Positions 1 through 13,800 of a stretch of DNA of 64,000 nt are shown piece by piece. The stretch spans positions 3,410,001-3,474,000 of the forward strand of contig NC_062991.1 of assembly GCF_023078275.1 (NCBI RefSeq). The letters are read 5' to 3'. Within the stretch, counting starts at the first letter, position 1. Every line of letters starts with the position of its first letter. This stretch comes from Leguminivora glycinivorella (Eukaryota > Arthropoda > Insecta > Lepidoptera > Tortricidae). The position numbers were made by a program, and so were the translations under genes. The notes below the pieces were generated by a model, which saw nothing but the letters and a program-made list of their open reading frames with translations, had not been told where the DNA came from and did no database searches.

Positions 1-51
1 TTTCTTCTATCTAAATTAAGTTCATTTGTAGCAGTAGAGTAAGGTAAAGTA

Positions 52-1674
52 TCGTCGCTGCGCGTGCAAAGTTCGCTATGTGTTTTTAACCTACTTTACA
101 GGAGACACAAAAAACTGTTTATTTCGGCAATTATTGAACATAAACAAATCAATATTTTTATGGAATAAGTATTTTCACTTTTGCATACATTAAGAAATTA
201 CTTGAAATTATATTTTAGTTATTATAAGGTTAAAAAAAATTATTCCATTATTTTTTTATGAATGGTGGTTATTTCAGTTACAAAGTTGCTCAATGCGGTA
301 TTATGAAAACATTTATGTATTGAATAAGTTTTCATTATGCATGTTTAACTTGAAAAAACCGGATAATGCTAGTCTGGCTCGAACACCGAAGGTTACGTGT
401 ACATTTTACTATTTTTTTTCTCAAAACTATATTAATAATCATGTACTGATGTATAGTGTAATACGATTTATTTTCCAAATTTCATAGTTTAGGTCAACCG
501 GAAGTACCCTATTAATTTTGACTTCCTTGAGAGTGTAGTATTTTTTTCAACTCAATCAACCTATTTTGTATTTACCTACTTAAAAATGAGGCTTTTTTAC
601 AGCTTCAAGGAACGGTACAGTACAGTACACTTGAGTATAGGGTTTTTCCGAAATAAAGAATATTGCCAAATAGATAAACGGATTGACAAGAAAGTACACA
701 ATTGTATAAGGGTTCCATATTTCCCTTTTGATCCGAAAAAGATAAAAAATCTTTGTCATTCAAAACTTTATGTGATTTCTCAAGTCAGCGTTTTTTCATT
801 TATTAAACATTTCATTTTCATTAATTTATTTTAAAATGTTTCCAGAAAGGATAGATAGATCTTATCACACAAAATTTCATACAAAACGATGTCTTACCAC
901 TTCAAGGCAATGTTAAATCACTTGCTGTTTTTTTGAGTTACTTAGCATAAATTTATCTTATTTCAATATTTTGTAATATAAGTACGTTTACACACACTGA
1001 ACCCTATACGAAATTTGTCAGTATACTAAACACTAATAAATTTCTACCAGTTAATCTTAAAAATCAATTTGAAATGATTTATTTTTAACAAATATTAAAA
1101 AATAACTATTCGATCAGAGTGAGCACTTTCAGACATAGTCTCAATAAAAAGGGAAACTACACTCTCTGCCTCATTTATAGAGGTTATACTTAACGACAAA
1201 CCCACCTACCATACACTATTTAAACAAGTTTTAAGAGAGTAGGCTAGATTTTTATAAGAAAAGCCCTGCTATGTGACGCAAAACACACGATCTGGAAACA
1301 TTCACGATTTCTACAAATAGTACAAAATTATCGCTATGTATGAGATTGTACAAATCGGGCACAAACATCTAACACATCTTTTTATACAATATTTCCGAAA
1401 ATATAGCTATGTGTCATAATTCACATAGCAGGCGCAATTCCAAAACTGCTGTTATAAGAAGATAATGTAGTTATGTGATTTATTGCAGTTAGCGATTATA
1501 GGAAGAACATTCAATGTATGGGCATCACATATCTACTTTTGATAAAACCTGTAATACTGAAATGAGCTCGACGCTGTTTTTGGAGCATATGTATTTAGAA
1601 ATAAGGTTTAAAATGGCATTGAAAACGAAAAATCGCTAAAAATCACATAGCGAATTTTGCACGCGCAGCGACGG
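52..1674. mobile_element. 1.6-kb TIR element with TA duplication, non-autonomous
   Basis: The ends are inverted repeats of about 36 bp with few mismatches (TCGTCGCTGCGCGTGCAAA at 52; CCGTCGCTGCGCGTGCAAA read inward from 1674), flanked on both sides by TA (50-51, 1675-1676), as in Tc1/mariner-type insertions. The motif GCTATGTG and its complement recur inside (near 74, 1269, 1408, 1424, 1642). No reading frame over about 80 codons is present, so it is a non-autonomous element. Its right end is 17 bp from ClC exon 12, inside the intron. Confidence 0.75.
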
Positions 1675-1691
1675 TATGTAGTTATAATTAC

Positions 1692-1783
1692 CTGTCCCGT
1701 CATCTCGCTGACAATGACGATGGTTGACACAGTGTGCGTCACGGCACCCGTGAAGGCGGCTGCTCCAACTACCGCGTAGCCAC
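1692..1783 (-). CDS. ClC-a: ClC exon 12: helices O-P, last exon in view
   Basis: The 92-nt exon completes Gly and encodes GGYAVVGAAAFTGAVTHTVS, then TIVIVSEMTGQ. This is the GGYA(V/L)VGAAA helix O-P signature of ClC channels. ClC-2 proteins I know have Phe in VIVFE; here it is Ser. Acceptor TTTGACAG, donor ACAG/GTAATT. The next exon (IxPVMIA... and CBS domains in homologues) must lie before position 1. Confidence 0.95.
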
Positions 1784-4700
1784 CTGTCAAATAACAAAAA
1801 AGGGGACCAAATTTTGTACCCGTCTTGAGGTCTATTTGTTAATACTAAAGAGGATCGAGTATTATAGAGAGTTACTGTCAAAGTAAAATGTGTAATCACA
1901 GTGCATAGACAGCCATCTCTCGACACAAGCTTAAACCTTTTGAACCTCCGTTTTGACAATATGGCTCATATTCTTAGCTTGATATGTGTTAAAATGTCAA
2001 ATATTAATATTAGCGCCATCTAGCTGAGCGTACCCCAAAGGTGTAATGACATCTACGCCACCGTACCTTTTTCTGTATGGTACTGAGGTACGTTTTTTTC
2101 TTAGACTTGATCTGTCTATACGGAGTTATATATGTCTTTGTTAATATTTGGCACAATCTTATATAATACGTAACTCTATTCCCCGTATGCCAAAGAAACT
2201 AAAATCATAGCTACGTAAGTTCTGCAGTCAGTCGGCCGGGTGAGGCCCCCATTTTGAACAGAGTTCCTATTTTGAACCTGGTAGAATCTTCTGTATATAT
2301 CCTCCGTAAGTCACCCCAAAGGGTCAGAGTACTGCATCAGCTCTCCAGTCAAACAAACGAGCGATTCTCCCATTTTAAACAAAGCCCCTATTTTGAGCAA
2401 GGCCCCTATTTTGAACGATGACTATACTTGGCAGAATCTCCTGTATATGCCCTCCGTAAGCCACTCCAAGGGAACAATTCACCGGCTAAACGACCGAGCG
2501 AGGCCCCATTTAGAGCGAGGCCCCCATTTTAAACTAGGCCCCTAATTTGAACCATGACTATACTTGGCAGAATCTTCTGTATATCTCTTCCGTACGCCAC
2601 TACACAGGGCTTCCGTACACAGGGGACAAAAGTAGTGCATTAGTTCATCAGTTAGACGACCGAGCGAGGCCGCCATTTTGAGCGAGGCCCCTATTTTGAG
2701 CGAGGCCCCAATATTGAACGAGATCCCTATGTTGAAGCAATACAATACCTGGTAGAATCTTCTGTATATGCCCTCCATAGGCTACTCCAAGTGGGCAGAA
2801 GTAGTGCATCAGCTCCCCAGTTAGTCGACCGAGGGAGGCCCCCATTTTGAACGCCGGTACGAAGATACCGGCCGGCACGGGAAGAGTGCAGGATACCATG
2901 CTTAGGAAGTACTGGAAAGAAAAGACAATTTTAGATTCAGAACTTCTTTGTTTTTTTCTTTTTTTTTTTTGGGGCGCAGGTTTTCTTAATGATGAATGGA
3001 TTCTCAATACAATGAGGTGTGTTTGGATTTAAAAACTGGAAGAGATCCTTATTGTTTTATTTTAGTTACTAAAATAAATTATTCACAATTAGTAGTTTTG
3101 ACTCTATGGCGTGTCATTCATAGTCTGTATGGAGATGATGTCACGTACTTTTTCGACTTTATCATGTACGCATTCAGCTGTGTAATGTAATTTCTGGATG
3201 ACCTTTAACCACAGATTATAGGCTACTTTCCTCCTAGTCAAATCAGCTTCTTTTTAAGAACTGTCAAAACGATTTAGAGCAACTTTCTAATATGGAATTA
3301 ATATGAAATCGAATTGAGTGACGTCACGGTCAACCGATTTACTTTATATACATTCTACTTATATCTGATTTATAAAATATAAATTGGAGTTAAAATACCT
3401 GATGCTTTATATCATGCACGGTATAAAATATTTTATTTTAAGTACAGTCAAGTTGCCTATTAATAAGTTACTAACATAACATATCCTTCACTTGCCCGCA
3501 AAACGACAAATAGGCTTTATCTAACTAATACTAATAAGCAGGGAGCGTACTTTTCATGCCGATGACATTAATCTGACGTCACGCTCCGTATACGGTGATC
3601 CCAAATAGTTTTATTGTAAATTATTAATCATTAGTCGTCAATCATTTTAATCGTGTACAAATTACTTCAAATACAGTAGTCCATTTACATGTGGCATAAA
3701 TAATACCTACTTGAAATGTGAAACGTGAATAAAATTATTTGATTTGTTTTTATACATAAATTTAATTAAATAGTATTGTTAACAACACATTACAATAAAT
3801 ACGTAGAAAAGAGAATTCCTCTCTAACGTAAGGCACACCATCCTTCTTGCATTCATTACCATGCAAAGAAATTCATAACTTAAAATGATTAATGACTAAT
3901 GATTAACTATTTACAATAAAACAATTTGTGATCACCCTATATGGAGTGTGACGTCAAATTGATGTCATCGGCACGAAAAGTACGCTCCCTGCTAATAAGT
4001 TACTACGTAAAACTCAGAAGAATAGTAGGTACGTGCCACGCGACTACACAGGCGGGCGTGATCGCCCCTCGGCCACTTGTTCATTCGAATGAACGGCTAG
4101 CGTGTAGGTACTTAACGCGCGACCGCGAGCGAGTGACGTTGACCTGCTCTAACTTTACATTTTATTTTTGAACTGTTAAAATCATAATCGGCATAAGGCG
4201 TATAAAAATAAAATAAATTAGACTAATAAATAACTTAAGTAACTCAGAAAAAAAAAATTCCTAAAAAGAAATCGTCACTAATTTTAAAAAATCTCGTATC
4301 TCACGCTTCTCCTCAAAGTTAAAACGCAGTAAGTCTATATGCATTCCATACATACTTACTACAATTTTCTTTTCATTGACAGACGAAGATACAAGTTTTT
4401 TTTAAAGTAGTGACGAAATGTGTCTTGCAACAGTTGCAACAAAAATTCTTCGACTATCCTTAAACAAAGATATTCGAAGAATTAACTTCAGGTTTGAACC
4501 CAGAACACCGATTTTGCTAATTTACACCCAATACTTAACCAACTGAGCCATTTAACAATTAACAAAATGGTTAAATAAGTTTATAGCATAATTGCCAATG
4601 TATTGAATTTCGTTCAGTCTGTTTACACAGGTGGATTTGTTTAATTTGCAACCGCCCATAATGAATTTAATATTATATATCAACCTGTTTCATTTACTCA

Positions 4701-7700
4701 ATTAATTTTATTTGCAGTTTTTCTGCCTAGCGTCTATTCCTAGGGTTATCCATACAGGTTGTTATTCTTTTTCAAACATGCGGGCCGCTCTCCATCAGGC
4801 GGACCGTATGCTTGTTTGCCACCGACGAAGTATAAAAATATTACATAATGTTTAACCATAACGTTTATTAACCGAACGAAAGAGATTATACTCACAATAG
4901 ACAGAAAGAAGATCCATAAGCAACCATAAAGGTTGACTTCAGGGGTTTCCCAGTGCGCAACCATCGAGGCCTGCTCCGCTGTTAGGTTGTCCGACCAGGT
5001 GAAGTTTGCGAAGAGAGATAACACCTGGGAAATAATAAATTATTAAAAACTTTAGGACACTTAATCGAAGTCTTTTGTGCTGTTTTCAAGAATAAGTTAC
5101 AAGATTGTACCATTGACGACCGGTCTGGCTCAGTCGACAGTGACCCTGCCTGCTAAGCCGCGGTTCTGGGTTCGAATCCCGTAAGGGCATGTGTTTGTGT
5201 GATGGACACAGATATTTGTTCCTGAGTCATGGATTTCTATGTATGTATTTATCTATTTAAGTATGTATATCGTCGCCTCACCCATAGTACAAGCTATGCT
5301 TAGTATGGGGCTAAGTTAATCTGTGTAAGGTGTCCAAAATATTGATTTATTTATTTATTGTTGCCACAATAAAGAGGATTACTTGATTTTGACAACCCTT
5401 AATAATCGAAAGGGATAGTGCAATGCATTAGAAAGGGTCAACATAATTCAACCCTGAACGGCCGGCGGCAGTCAAACTTCGGATTTTTAGAAAGTGTCCT
5501 TTCCGTACGTTATTTATTACTATTATCAAAGACATATACCGGGTGCCCGGTAATTAATGGACAACCTTTTAACCACCAAGAGGGCACCTTATACTGGTCC
5601 AGAAAATCGACTTTTAGGTTTAGTAAAAGTCGCCTGGTTTTCGATATTTTCACACTTTTTAAAATTTTAGGTAGTATTAAAATTTTAAAAAGTGTGAAAA
5701 TCTCGAAAACCAGGCGACTTTTACTAAACCTTAAAGTCGATTTTCTGGACCAATATAAGGTGCCCTCTTGGTGGTTAAAAGGTTGTCCATGTCCATTAAT
5801 ATCCATTAAAATTTTCAAAGTGTGAAAATCTCGAAAACCAGGCGACTTTTACTAAACCTTAAAGTCGATTTTCTGGACCAGTATAAGGTGCCCTCTTGGT
5901 GGTTAAAAGGTTGTCCATTAATTACCGGGCACCCTGTATAACTCCGTATAGACAGATAAAGTCTAAGAAAAAAACGTACCTCAGAACCATACAGAAAAAG
6001 GTACGGTGGCCTAGATGGCGTTACACCTTTGGGGGATGCTCGGCTAGATGGCGCTAATATTAATATTTGACATTTTAACACATATCAATCTAAGAATATG
6101 GGCCAAATTGTCAAAACAGAGGTTCAAAAGTTTTAAGCTTGTGTAGAGAGATAGCAGTATACTCGTATATATGCACTGTGATTACACATTTTACTTTGAC
6201 AGTAACTCTCTATAATACTCGATCCTCATTGCTATTATTTATTTTAGCGATTTAGCGCTGGTGGCCTAGCGATAAGAGCGTGCACATTTCAATCCGGAGG
6301 TCGCGGGTTCGAACCCCGGTACCAATGACTTTTTCGGAACTTAAGTGCGAAATGTGATTTGATATTTGCCAGTGGCTTTTCGGTGAAGGAAAACATCGTG
6401 AGAAAACTGGACTAATCCCAATAAGGTCTAGTCACCCTTTGCCTTGGAAGGTCAGATGGCAGTCGCTTTAGTAAAACAAATGTACTTTTTTTTTCTTTTC
6501 TTATTTTTTTGTGATTATGAATTACTATCGTAAATAATGTATGTGTTTATCATGAATAAACTATTGAATCTTGAATCTTGTCTACGCTAAATTTTGGGAT
6601 TAGTTGTCAAAGCGGACCCCAGGCTCTCATGAGACATGGCAAATACCGGGATAACGCAAGGAGGATGATGATGGTTAATGCCTATACATTAACATTACTT
6701 GCCTCCTAGTCAAATCAGCTTCTTTTTAAGAACTGTCAAAACCAATTTGAACAACTTGCTAATATGGAATTTATACGAAATTGATTTTTTTTTCTCTTTA
6801 GTGACGTCACGGTCAACTCAGTTACTTTATATATTTCTACGTGACTTATTAAATAGAAATTGGATTTAAAAATAACTTCTGTCCATGTTCTTCTTATAAT
6901 TATCAGATGCTTTATTTCGTGCATGGTATAATAGTACATTACGATACAAGTGCGTAAAAAAGGAAGTTCGAAACGAGTGGCGATAAATTAAAACACGACC
7001 GAAGGGAGTGTTTTAAATCGACACGAGTTACGAATTTCCTTTTCGCACGTGTATCGTACGACGTTTTTCAGTACAGACATAAATTAAATATAAGAAGATC
7101 ATACCATCCCATACATTAAAATGCGAACGCCTAAGACCGCGCCTACACTCCACCACACATAGATGGCGCCACAAAAAAAATGTCTTGTAGCTTTCGATTA
7201 TACTTGTAGATGGCGTTAAGTATCACTTTTGACATAGATTTACGGCTCGGAATTGACACTTAATGCCAATCTACAAATAATCGGTGGCAACAAGGCATTT
7301 TTTGTGGCGCCATCTATGTGTGGTGGAGTGTAAGCGCGTTCGTAGGCGGTCGCATTTTAATGTATGGGATGGTATGATCTTGTTATATTTAATTTATGGT
7401 ACAGATGAGCCTCCGAAGTTTCGACCTGGCATATAATGAACCACTTCTCGAACTAGTGCGTAAAAAAACGACCATCTGTACTGAAAAATATTTTTCTCAA
7501 ACATGCAATGAAATATTGTCTTTACGTTCCTTAAAATTGGCTGGGAAGTATCGCTTTTTGGGCGCAACAACTCGAGAGGACTGTAAAGGGATTTCATATT
7601 ATTTTTTAGGCCTAGGCCTGCAAAGTAACTTTTTTTTATAAAATATTGTCCTTTAGAGCATTTTTTTTTATTTCATTGTATGTTTGAGAAAAGCACTGTA

Positions 7701-7841
7701 CATGCCTCGGCCTCGTATTCCTATCCGGCCTCGCTCGCACGCTCGCTCGGCCGTATATACCCACTTGGCCGGAAATCCTCATTTTCCCGGCCTCTGATGT
7801 AATGTACTATTATTTTAACTACAGTCAAGTTACCTATTAGG

Positions 7842-7874
<33 letters not shown>

Positions 7875-10800
7875 AGTGTGTGAAAATGATTACCTGCTCC
7901 TGATTGCCCAGATCGGCCGCCATATATTTTCCAATGCCGGGAGGGAACAGAATCGACATGACTGCCAACGTCATGAACCCTGGATAGATGAAGCGGCTGC
8001 AAAAATATCAATAGATAAAGTTATTCAATATAAATAAATATTATAGGACATTCTTACACAGATTGACTGAGGCCCACGGTAAGCTCAAGAAGGCTTGTGT
8101 TGTGGGTACTCAGATAACGATATATATAATATATAAATACTTATATATATAGAAAACATCCATGACTCCGGAACAAATATCTGTGCTCATCACACAAATA
8201 AATGCCCTTACCGGGATTCGAACCCGGGACCACGGCGCAGCAGGCAGGGTCATTACCGACTGCGCCAGACCGGTCGTCAAAAAAATATCCATACTAATAT
8301 TACAAATGGGAAAGTGTGTGTGTCTGTTTGTCCGTCTTTCACGGCGAAACGAAGCGACGAATTGACGTGATTTTTTAAGTTGAGATAGTTGAAGGGGTGG
8401 AGAGTGACATAGGTTACTTTTTGTCTGTTTCTAATCCCACTTCCTTAAAATAGGAGGTGGAGGTTTGTATGGAACAATTTTCGAATTTAACACGAGCGGA
8501 GCCGCGGGCAAACGCTAGTTATAAATAAATGAGTATGAGTATTTTTTTTTTATGATTGAACCCATATCCCACAGTCGATTTCTACGACGTTTACGACAGA
8601 CATTCTTAACTTTTCACAACATGGTTATCTTATTTTCAAGCTGCATTTATATATAACCTCATCAATCAACCAATCAATCAATGGGTTAAATTGTGGCGTA
8701 GGCGAGAGGCTGGCAACCTGTCACTGCAATGTCACAGTTTCATTTTCTATCAACCCCTTATTTGCCAAGAGTGGCACTGAAACTTGAGTAGTTTCATGTG
8801 CTCTGCCTACCCCTTCATGGCGTGATACATACAGGCGTGATTGTATGTATGTATGTATGTATCAATCAACGATCGGTCTGGCCTAGCGCGTAGTGACCCT
8901 GCCTGCTAAGCCGCGGTCCCGGGTTCGAATCCCGGTAAGGGCATTTATTTGTGTGATGAGCACTGATATTTGTTCCAAGGTCATGGATGTTTTCTATGTA
9001 TCAGCAGCGGCTGGTCCATACAAGTCGATTCCCACCGGCCTGCCTAAATTGATTACTAGTAAAGTACCTAATGTTAAGGTAGGTTTCTTTTTGCTCAGTG
9101 TTGCCTAGCAGAAATTTTCACCAGCCGCCTCTGCTATGTACTCGTATATACGTAAGTATTTATCTATATAAGTAAGTATATCGTCGCCTAGTACCCATAG
9201 TACAAGCTTTGCTTAGTTTGGGGCTAGGTTGATCTGTGTAAGGTGTCCCCCAATATTTATTTATTTATTTAATCTCATAACATTTATTCTTTCTAATTCT
9301 CCAGTATATCCGTAATCAAATCATATACTTACTTCTTTTGTAAGAAACTGCTGATATGTTTTTTCCTCATGAAAAGTACGTATTGTCGATGTAACCACAC
9401 CCATAGAGCTGCCAATAGCCCGCATACAATCCTGAAAAAAATCATGGTATTAAAATGGATTTCACATCGTCTCCGCTGGCTTGGCCATCTTATAAGGATG
9501 GGTGAGGATCGGGCAGTCAAGAGAGCCTATCTGGGTTGTCCAACTGGACGCTGTCCCGCTGGCCATCCTAAATATCGTTGGGCAGATAGAGTGGAGGCAG
9601 ATCTCCGTGAACTCGGCGTCAACGAGGGCTGGCGAGAGGTCGCTCTGGACCGCGTAAAGTGGCGTGCTCTTGTGTTAGAGGCCAAGACTCACTTTGGGTC
9701 GTCGCGCCAACAAAGTAAGTAGGAGTAAGTAAGGCACCAGGGCATGACTCACCCTAAAAGGACGAACACGGCGAACTCCTGAGGGTCGAATGGGAAGTCC
9801 TGGGGCAAGTTTGTGGGGAACAGCGGTTTTACAGTCGGCAGGGCTCCAGACCATACCGAAAGGAGCCGGAACATCTGGAAGAGAAGAAAATTCACACTAT
9901 AGCATGGTATAGATTTTGACAACCATGCCGGCACATATGTTATTGAAAATATCTTTTTTGTTTTACATTATGCCGCACCCTTAGTGCGTTTTCACATTAT
10001 CCGATCCGACCCGACGATTTCATTGCTAACCCACTTCACCCTCTTGTCTTTGTAAGGATATCATATCAACTCACAATGGCACTGCAGCAAGCAGCGAAGA
10101 ATCCGCGCCAGTAGTTGCGCACGGCGAAATATGTGGTCGTTACTTCGATCGAAAACAGGACGCCTGAAAAAAAAACATATGAGAAAATCTGACGCTTTAA
10201 CTTCCTATAGAAAATTTTAAAATAAAAAACAAGTGCGAGTTTAATGAATTGATATGTAATATTCAAACGCGCTCACACAATTTTAATTTAATATCGTCAC
10301 TACTTTTAAAAAAACTTGTATCTTCGTCTGTCAATGAAAAGAAAATTGTAGTAAGTATGTATGGAATGCATATAGACTTACTGCGTTTTAACTTTGAGGA
10401 ACAGCGTGAGATACGAGATTTTTTAAAAGTAGTGACGATATATAACACAATATAGTTCAAAAAACTTTGATTTATAATTTTCACTTTAACGCCCCAAAAG
10501 TGGTCCCTATAATAACATTTTCTTAATTTAAATTAAATACATGTCCGTCTTTGGGTCACAGGTTTACATATGTGTCCCAAATTTCAAAATAAAAATAGTT
10601 AAGATTGGCGCATATTGTTTAAAACCAATGCAAACATCGATTGCAAAAATGAGGATAAGGTAAATCATTTCTGAATATTCCCGTTTGATGCGCCCTGGTG
10701 GAACGCTACAACGCGTTTGGCTGACGAGAGATCGCATCACACGTTAGTGTCCACGCTGCAAAACGGTGTTACTGCACCATATTTGGCGCCCGAATACCAA

Positions 10801-13800
10801 GTCCTTACTTGTAGTATATAAAGCAATGAAAACACAATTATTGTAGTTACTTTAATGATATATTACCTCCAACAGGAGCTGCGAAGCAAGATGCTACACC
10901 CACGGCACAGGCGGCAGCTAACATTTCTGTAGTCCGGGACTCGTTCGTGTAGATTCCTTGGAAGGTCGTTACTAGTTTGGAGAGTAATTGTGCTACCATG
11001 GAGGCAATGTGGACTGATGGACCCTGGGGAAAACCAATAGTTAGTGCTGGTTGACTAGAAATAAGAGAATACTGCAGCTGGATTACAAATCACACCAATT
11101 AAATTCTTGGAACTAAATACTAACTTTAGGACTGTCTACCTGTATTCTTCCCAAGCTGCAGTGCTTTCCACTCTGGGTTTAAGATTTAGGCCTAGCTACT
11201 AGCAAAGTTATGTTTTAAAAGACGTTTCGAACATGAGATTTCTAAAACCTGATTTTGAGCTCTTCTGCGGAAAGTGCTTAGATGAAGAGAATAGAGAATA
11301 GAGCACAACAAAAAAATACACTAGTCATGAAGCGAAATGAAGCGTATAAGGGTACGGAAAGTGACTCAGTTGCCTAAGGTCATAGATTAAATATAAGACG
11401 ATGCAACAAATGCCTTGTTGCCATCGATTATTTGTAGATTGGCGTTAAGTGTCACTTTCAAGTCATAAATCTATGTCAAAAGTGACACTTAACGCCATCT
11501 ACAAGTATAATCAAAAGCTACAAGACATTTTTTTTCTGCATACACGCGTTCTTCGACGGTCGCATATTAACACTTTCGAAACCGGGCTCTACGCGGCGCT
11601 ACGACATTTTCGCTACATACGGGGAAACCCATGTAATCGGCTACGCTTCTACGAGCGGTGTACCCGACAGTCGGGTTCTTGGTAGCGAAAGTGTTAATGT
11701 TTATATGTATGGTATGATCTTCTTATATTTAACTAGCTCTTCCCCGCAGCTTTGCTCGCGTTAGAAAGAGACAAAAAGTAGCCTATGTCACTTTCCATCC
11801 CTTCAACTATATCCACTTAAAAAATCAAGTCAATTCGTCGCTCCGTTTTGCCGTGAAAGACGGACAAACAAACATATACACACACTTTCCTATCTATAAT
11901 ATTGTTATGGATTTTTTTTTTATACCACGTCGGTGGCAAACAGGTATACGGCCCGCCTGATGGAAAGCGGTCACCGCAACCTATGGACGCCCGCAACTCA
12001 AGAGGTGTCACGTGCGCGTTGCCGACCCATTAGAAAATTAATGCTAAGGTTCAACTAGGGAACAAATCAAATTATTTTATTGAATATTTTTGATTTGTTC
12101 TTTTTTTCAAGTAGTCACACTACTATATATAAATTATTAATTGAAATAGATATCATACACGAAAGAAAAAACGGCAAGGCCCACTGGTGGCCGAGCCGGG
12201 AATCGAACCCGGGTCTTCAGCTTACGCGGCTAACGTCCTTACCACTAGACCACACGCCCGCCCGCGCGATTCTCGGCTCGGCCACCAGTGGGCCTTGCCG
12301 TTTTTTCTTTCGTGTATGATATCTATTTCAATTTATAATGCTAAGGTTGTTAGAAATTTGGAGATATAGGCGCCCCCTATGAAAAACTGGTAAGTGAGGA
12401 CTGAGGTAAGTGTGAAAGTAAAGTTACCTCCTTTCCTAAAGGCAGCCCGGAGCCAAGCGTGGCAGTGAGGCCAATGACTTTGGATATGAGCGCTCGGTAT
12501 GTTAGATACTCTTTTAGCTGAACCCCTCGGAGTATCGTTTTCATTTCCGGTATACCGGAACCTGAAACAAATTACGGTATAATTTCATGTTTTATGCAAG
12601 AAAAAACAACCGTTTTATTTTTGATAGCGTGATGTTTAAAGGTTTATTTTCTAACAGGTACTCTTACAAAACATTTGAATCATGAAGATTTATCAAAACG
12701 TAGGTTAACCCTTAAATGCATAGTGATGTATATATGCATCATGCATTTTAATAAATCTTTGTCAAGGTCATGCATTTAAGGGTTAAAACGCAGTGCTCTT
12801 TGGGTTATATTACAAATAGATCAGAATGGGATTGGCTGATCGAAATATTATTTACTAGCTTTTGCCCTCGGCTTCGCTCGCGTTAATTTCGAAAACCGCG
12901 GAATTTTCCATACAATCACCCCCCCCCCCATTTTAGGAAAGTGGGGGGTTCGAAAGTAGTCTATGTCACTCTCCATGCCTTCTACTAATATGTCAATTTG
13001 TCGCTCCGTTTTGCCGTGAAAGACGGACAAACAAACAGACACACACTTCTCCATTTAAAATATTAGTACATATGGATTCAGCGCCGTGGCACTTTGCTCC
13101 GTCAATCCATAGAAATGTATCAAATTCTTCTTTTTCGTCGGTTGTTTTGAGGTAAAGTGATGATATGTTACCTATACTCTGCGCAGCGACGATATGCACA
13201 AAACCAGCGGCGAACAAGATGAGACACACCGGCAGAGACACCCACGCGACGTACTGGCTGAATGTAGACGTGGCCAGGTCGTTGTACATCCACATGCGAG
13301 CTGAAAACAAATCACTGATTAATAATAATAGTCTCCTAGAGTCTCGACCAACATCTTGAGAGACTCTCGATAGGTGGTTGCTAGTTCTGGCACGGTACGG
13401 ATAGTCCGACGGTTCCTTTCTCTGCAGCCCTAACCACCGGCAGCTTGGGCTATGTCGCGCTATTGGCGGCACCCTAGGTTATGTTTTTTATAATGTGTCT
13501 ATACTTATATATTTTTTTGTATTGTTTTGCGTTTTTATATACAAACTAGCTTTTGTCCGCGGCTTCGCTCGCGTTAGAAAGAGACAAAAAGTAGCCTATG
13601 GCATTCTCCATCCCTTCAACTATCATCACTTAAAAAAACACGACAATTCGTCGCTCCGTTTTGCCGTGAAAGACGGACAAACAAACAGACACACACACTT
13701 TTCCATTTATAATATTAGTATGGATTGCTATAGTTAGTTATAGTTATTAAGTAAAAAATGCATGCACCTAGACCTAAGAAATATTGAGTACCTACAGGGT

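Noticed and set aside
1636..1959. Conserved gene suggested by a frame shared with 29542-29877 (HFTLTVTLYNT)
   Set aside because: The shared peptide comes from the ~290-bp repeat; neither frame is otherwise coding.
2542..2778. Alternative (mutually exclusive) ClC exon
   Set aside because: It resembles exon 11 but lacks the acceptor side and the PVPAGIFVPAF motif, and loses frame; it is a decayed partial copy.
5418..5825. Protein-coding frames in both directions
   Set aside because: They are the arms of the fold-back MITE, and the same peptide recurs at 36446-36748.
8889..8942. tRNA genes at SINE heads (also 5113, 6262, 32482, 36270, 45150, 61382, 63240)
   Set aside because: A and B boxes are present but cloverleaf stems fail, and each is followed by the same SINE body in several copies.
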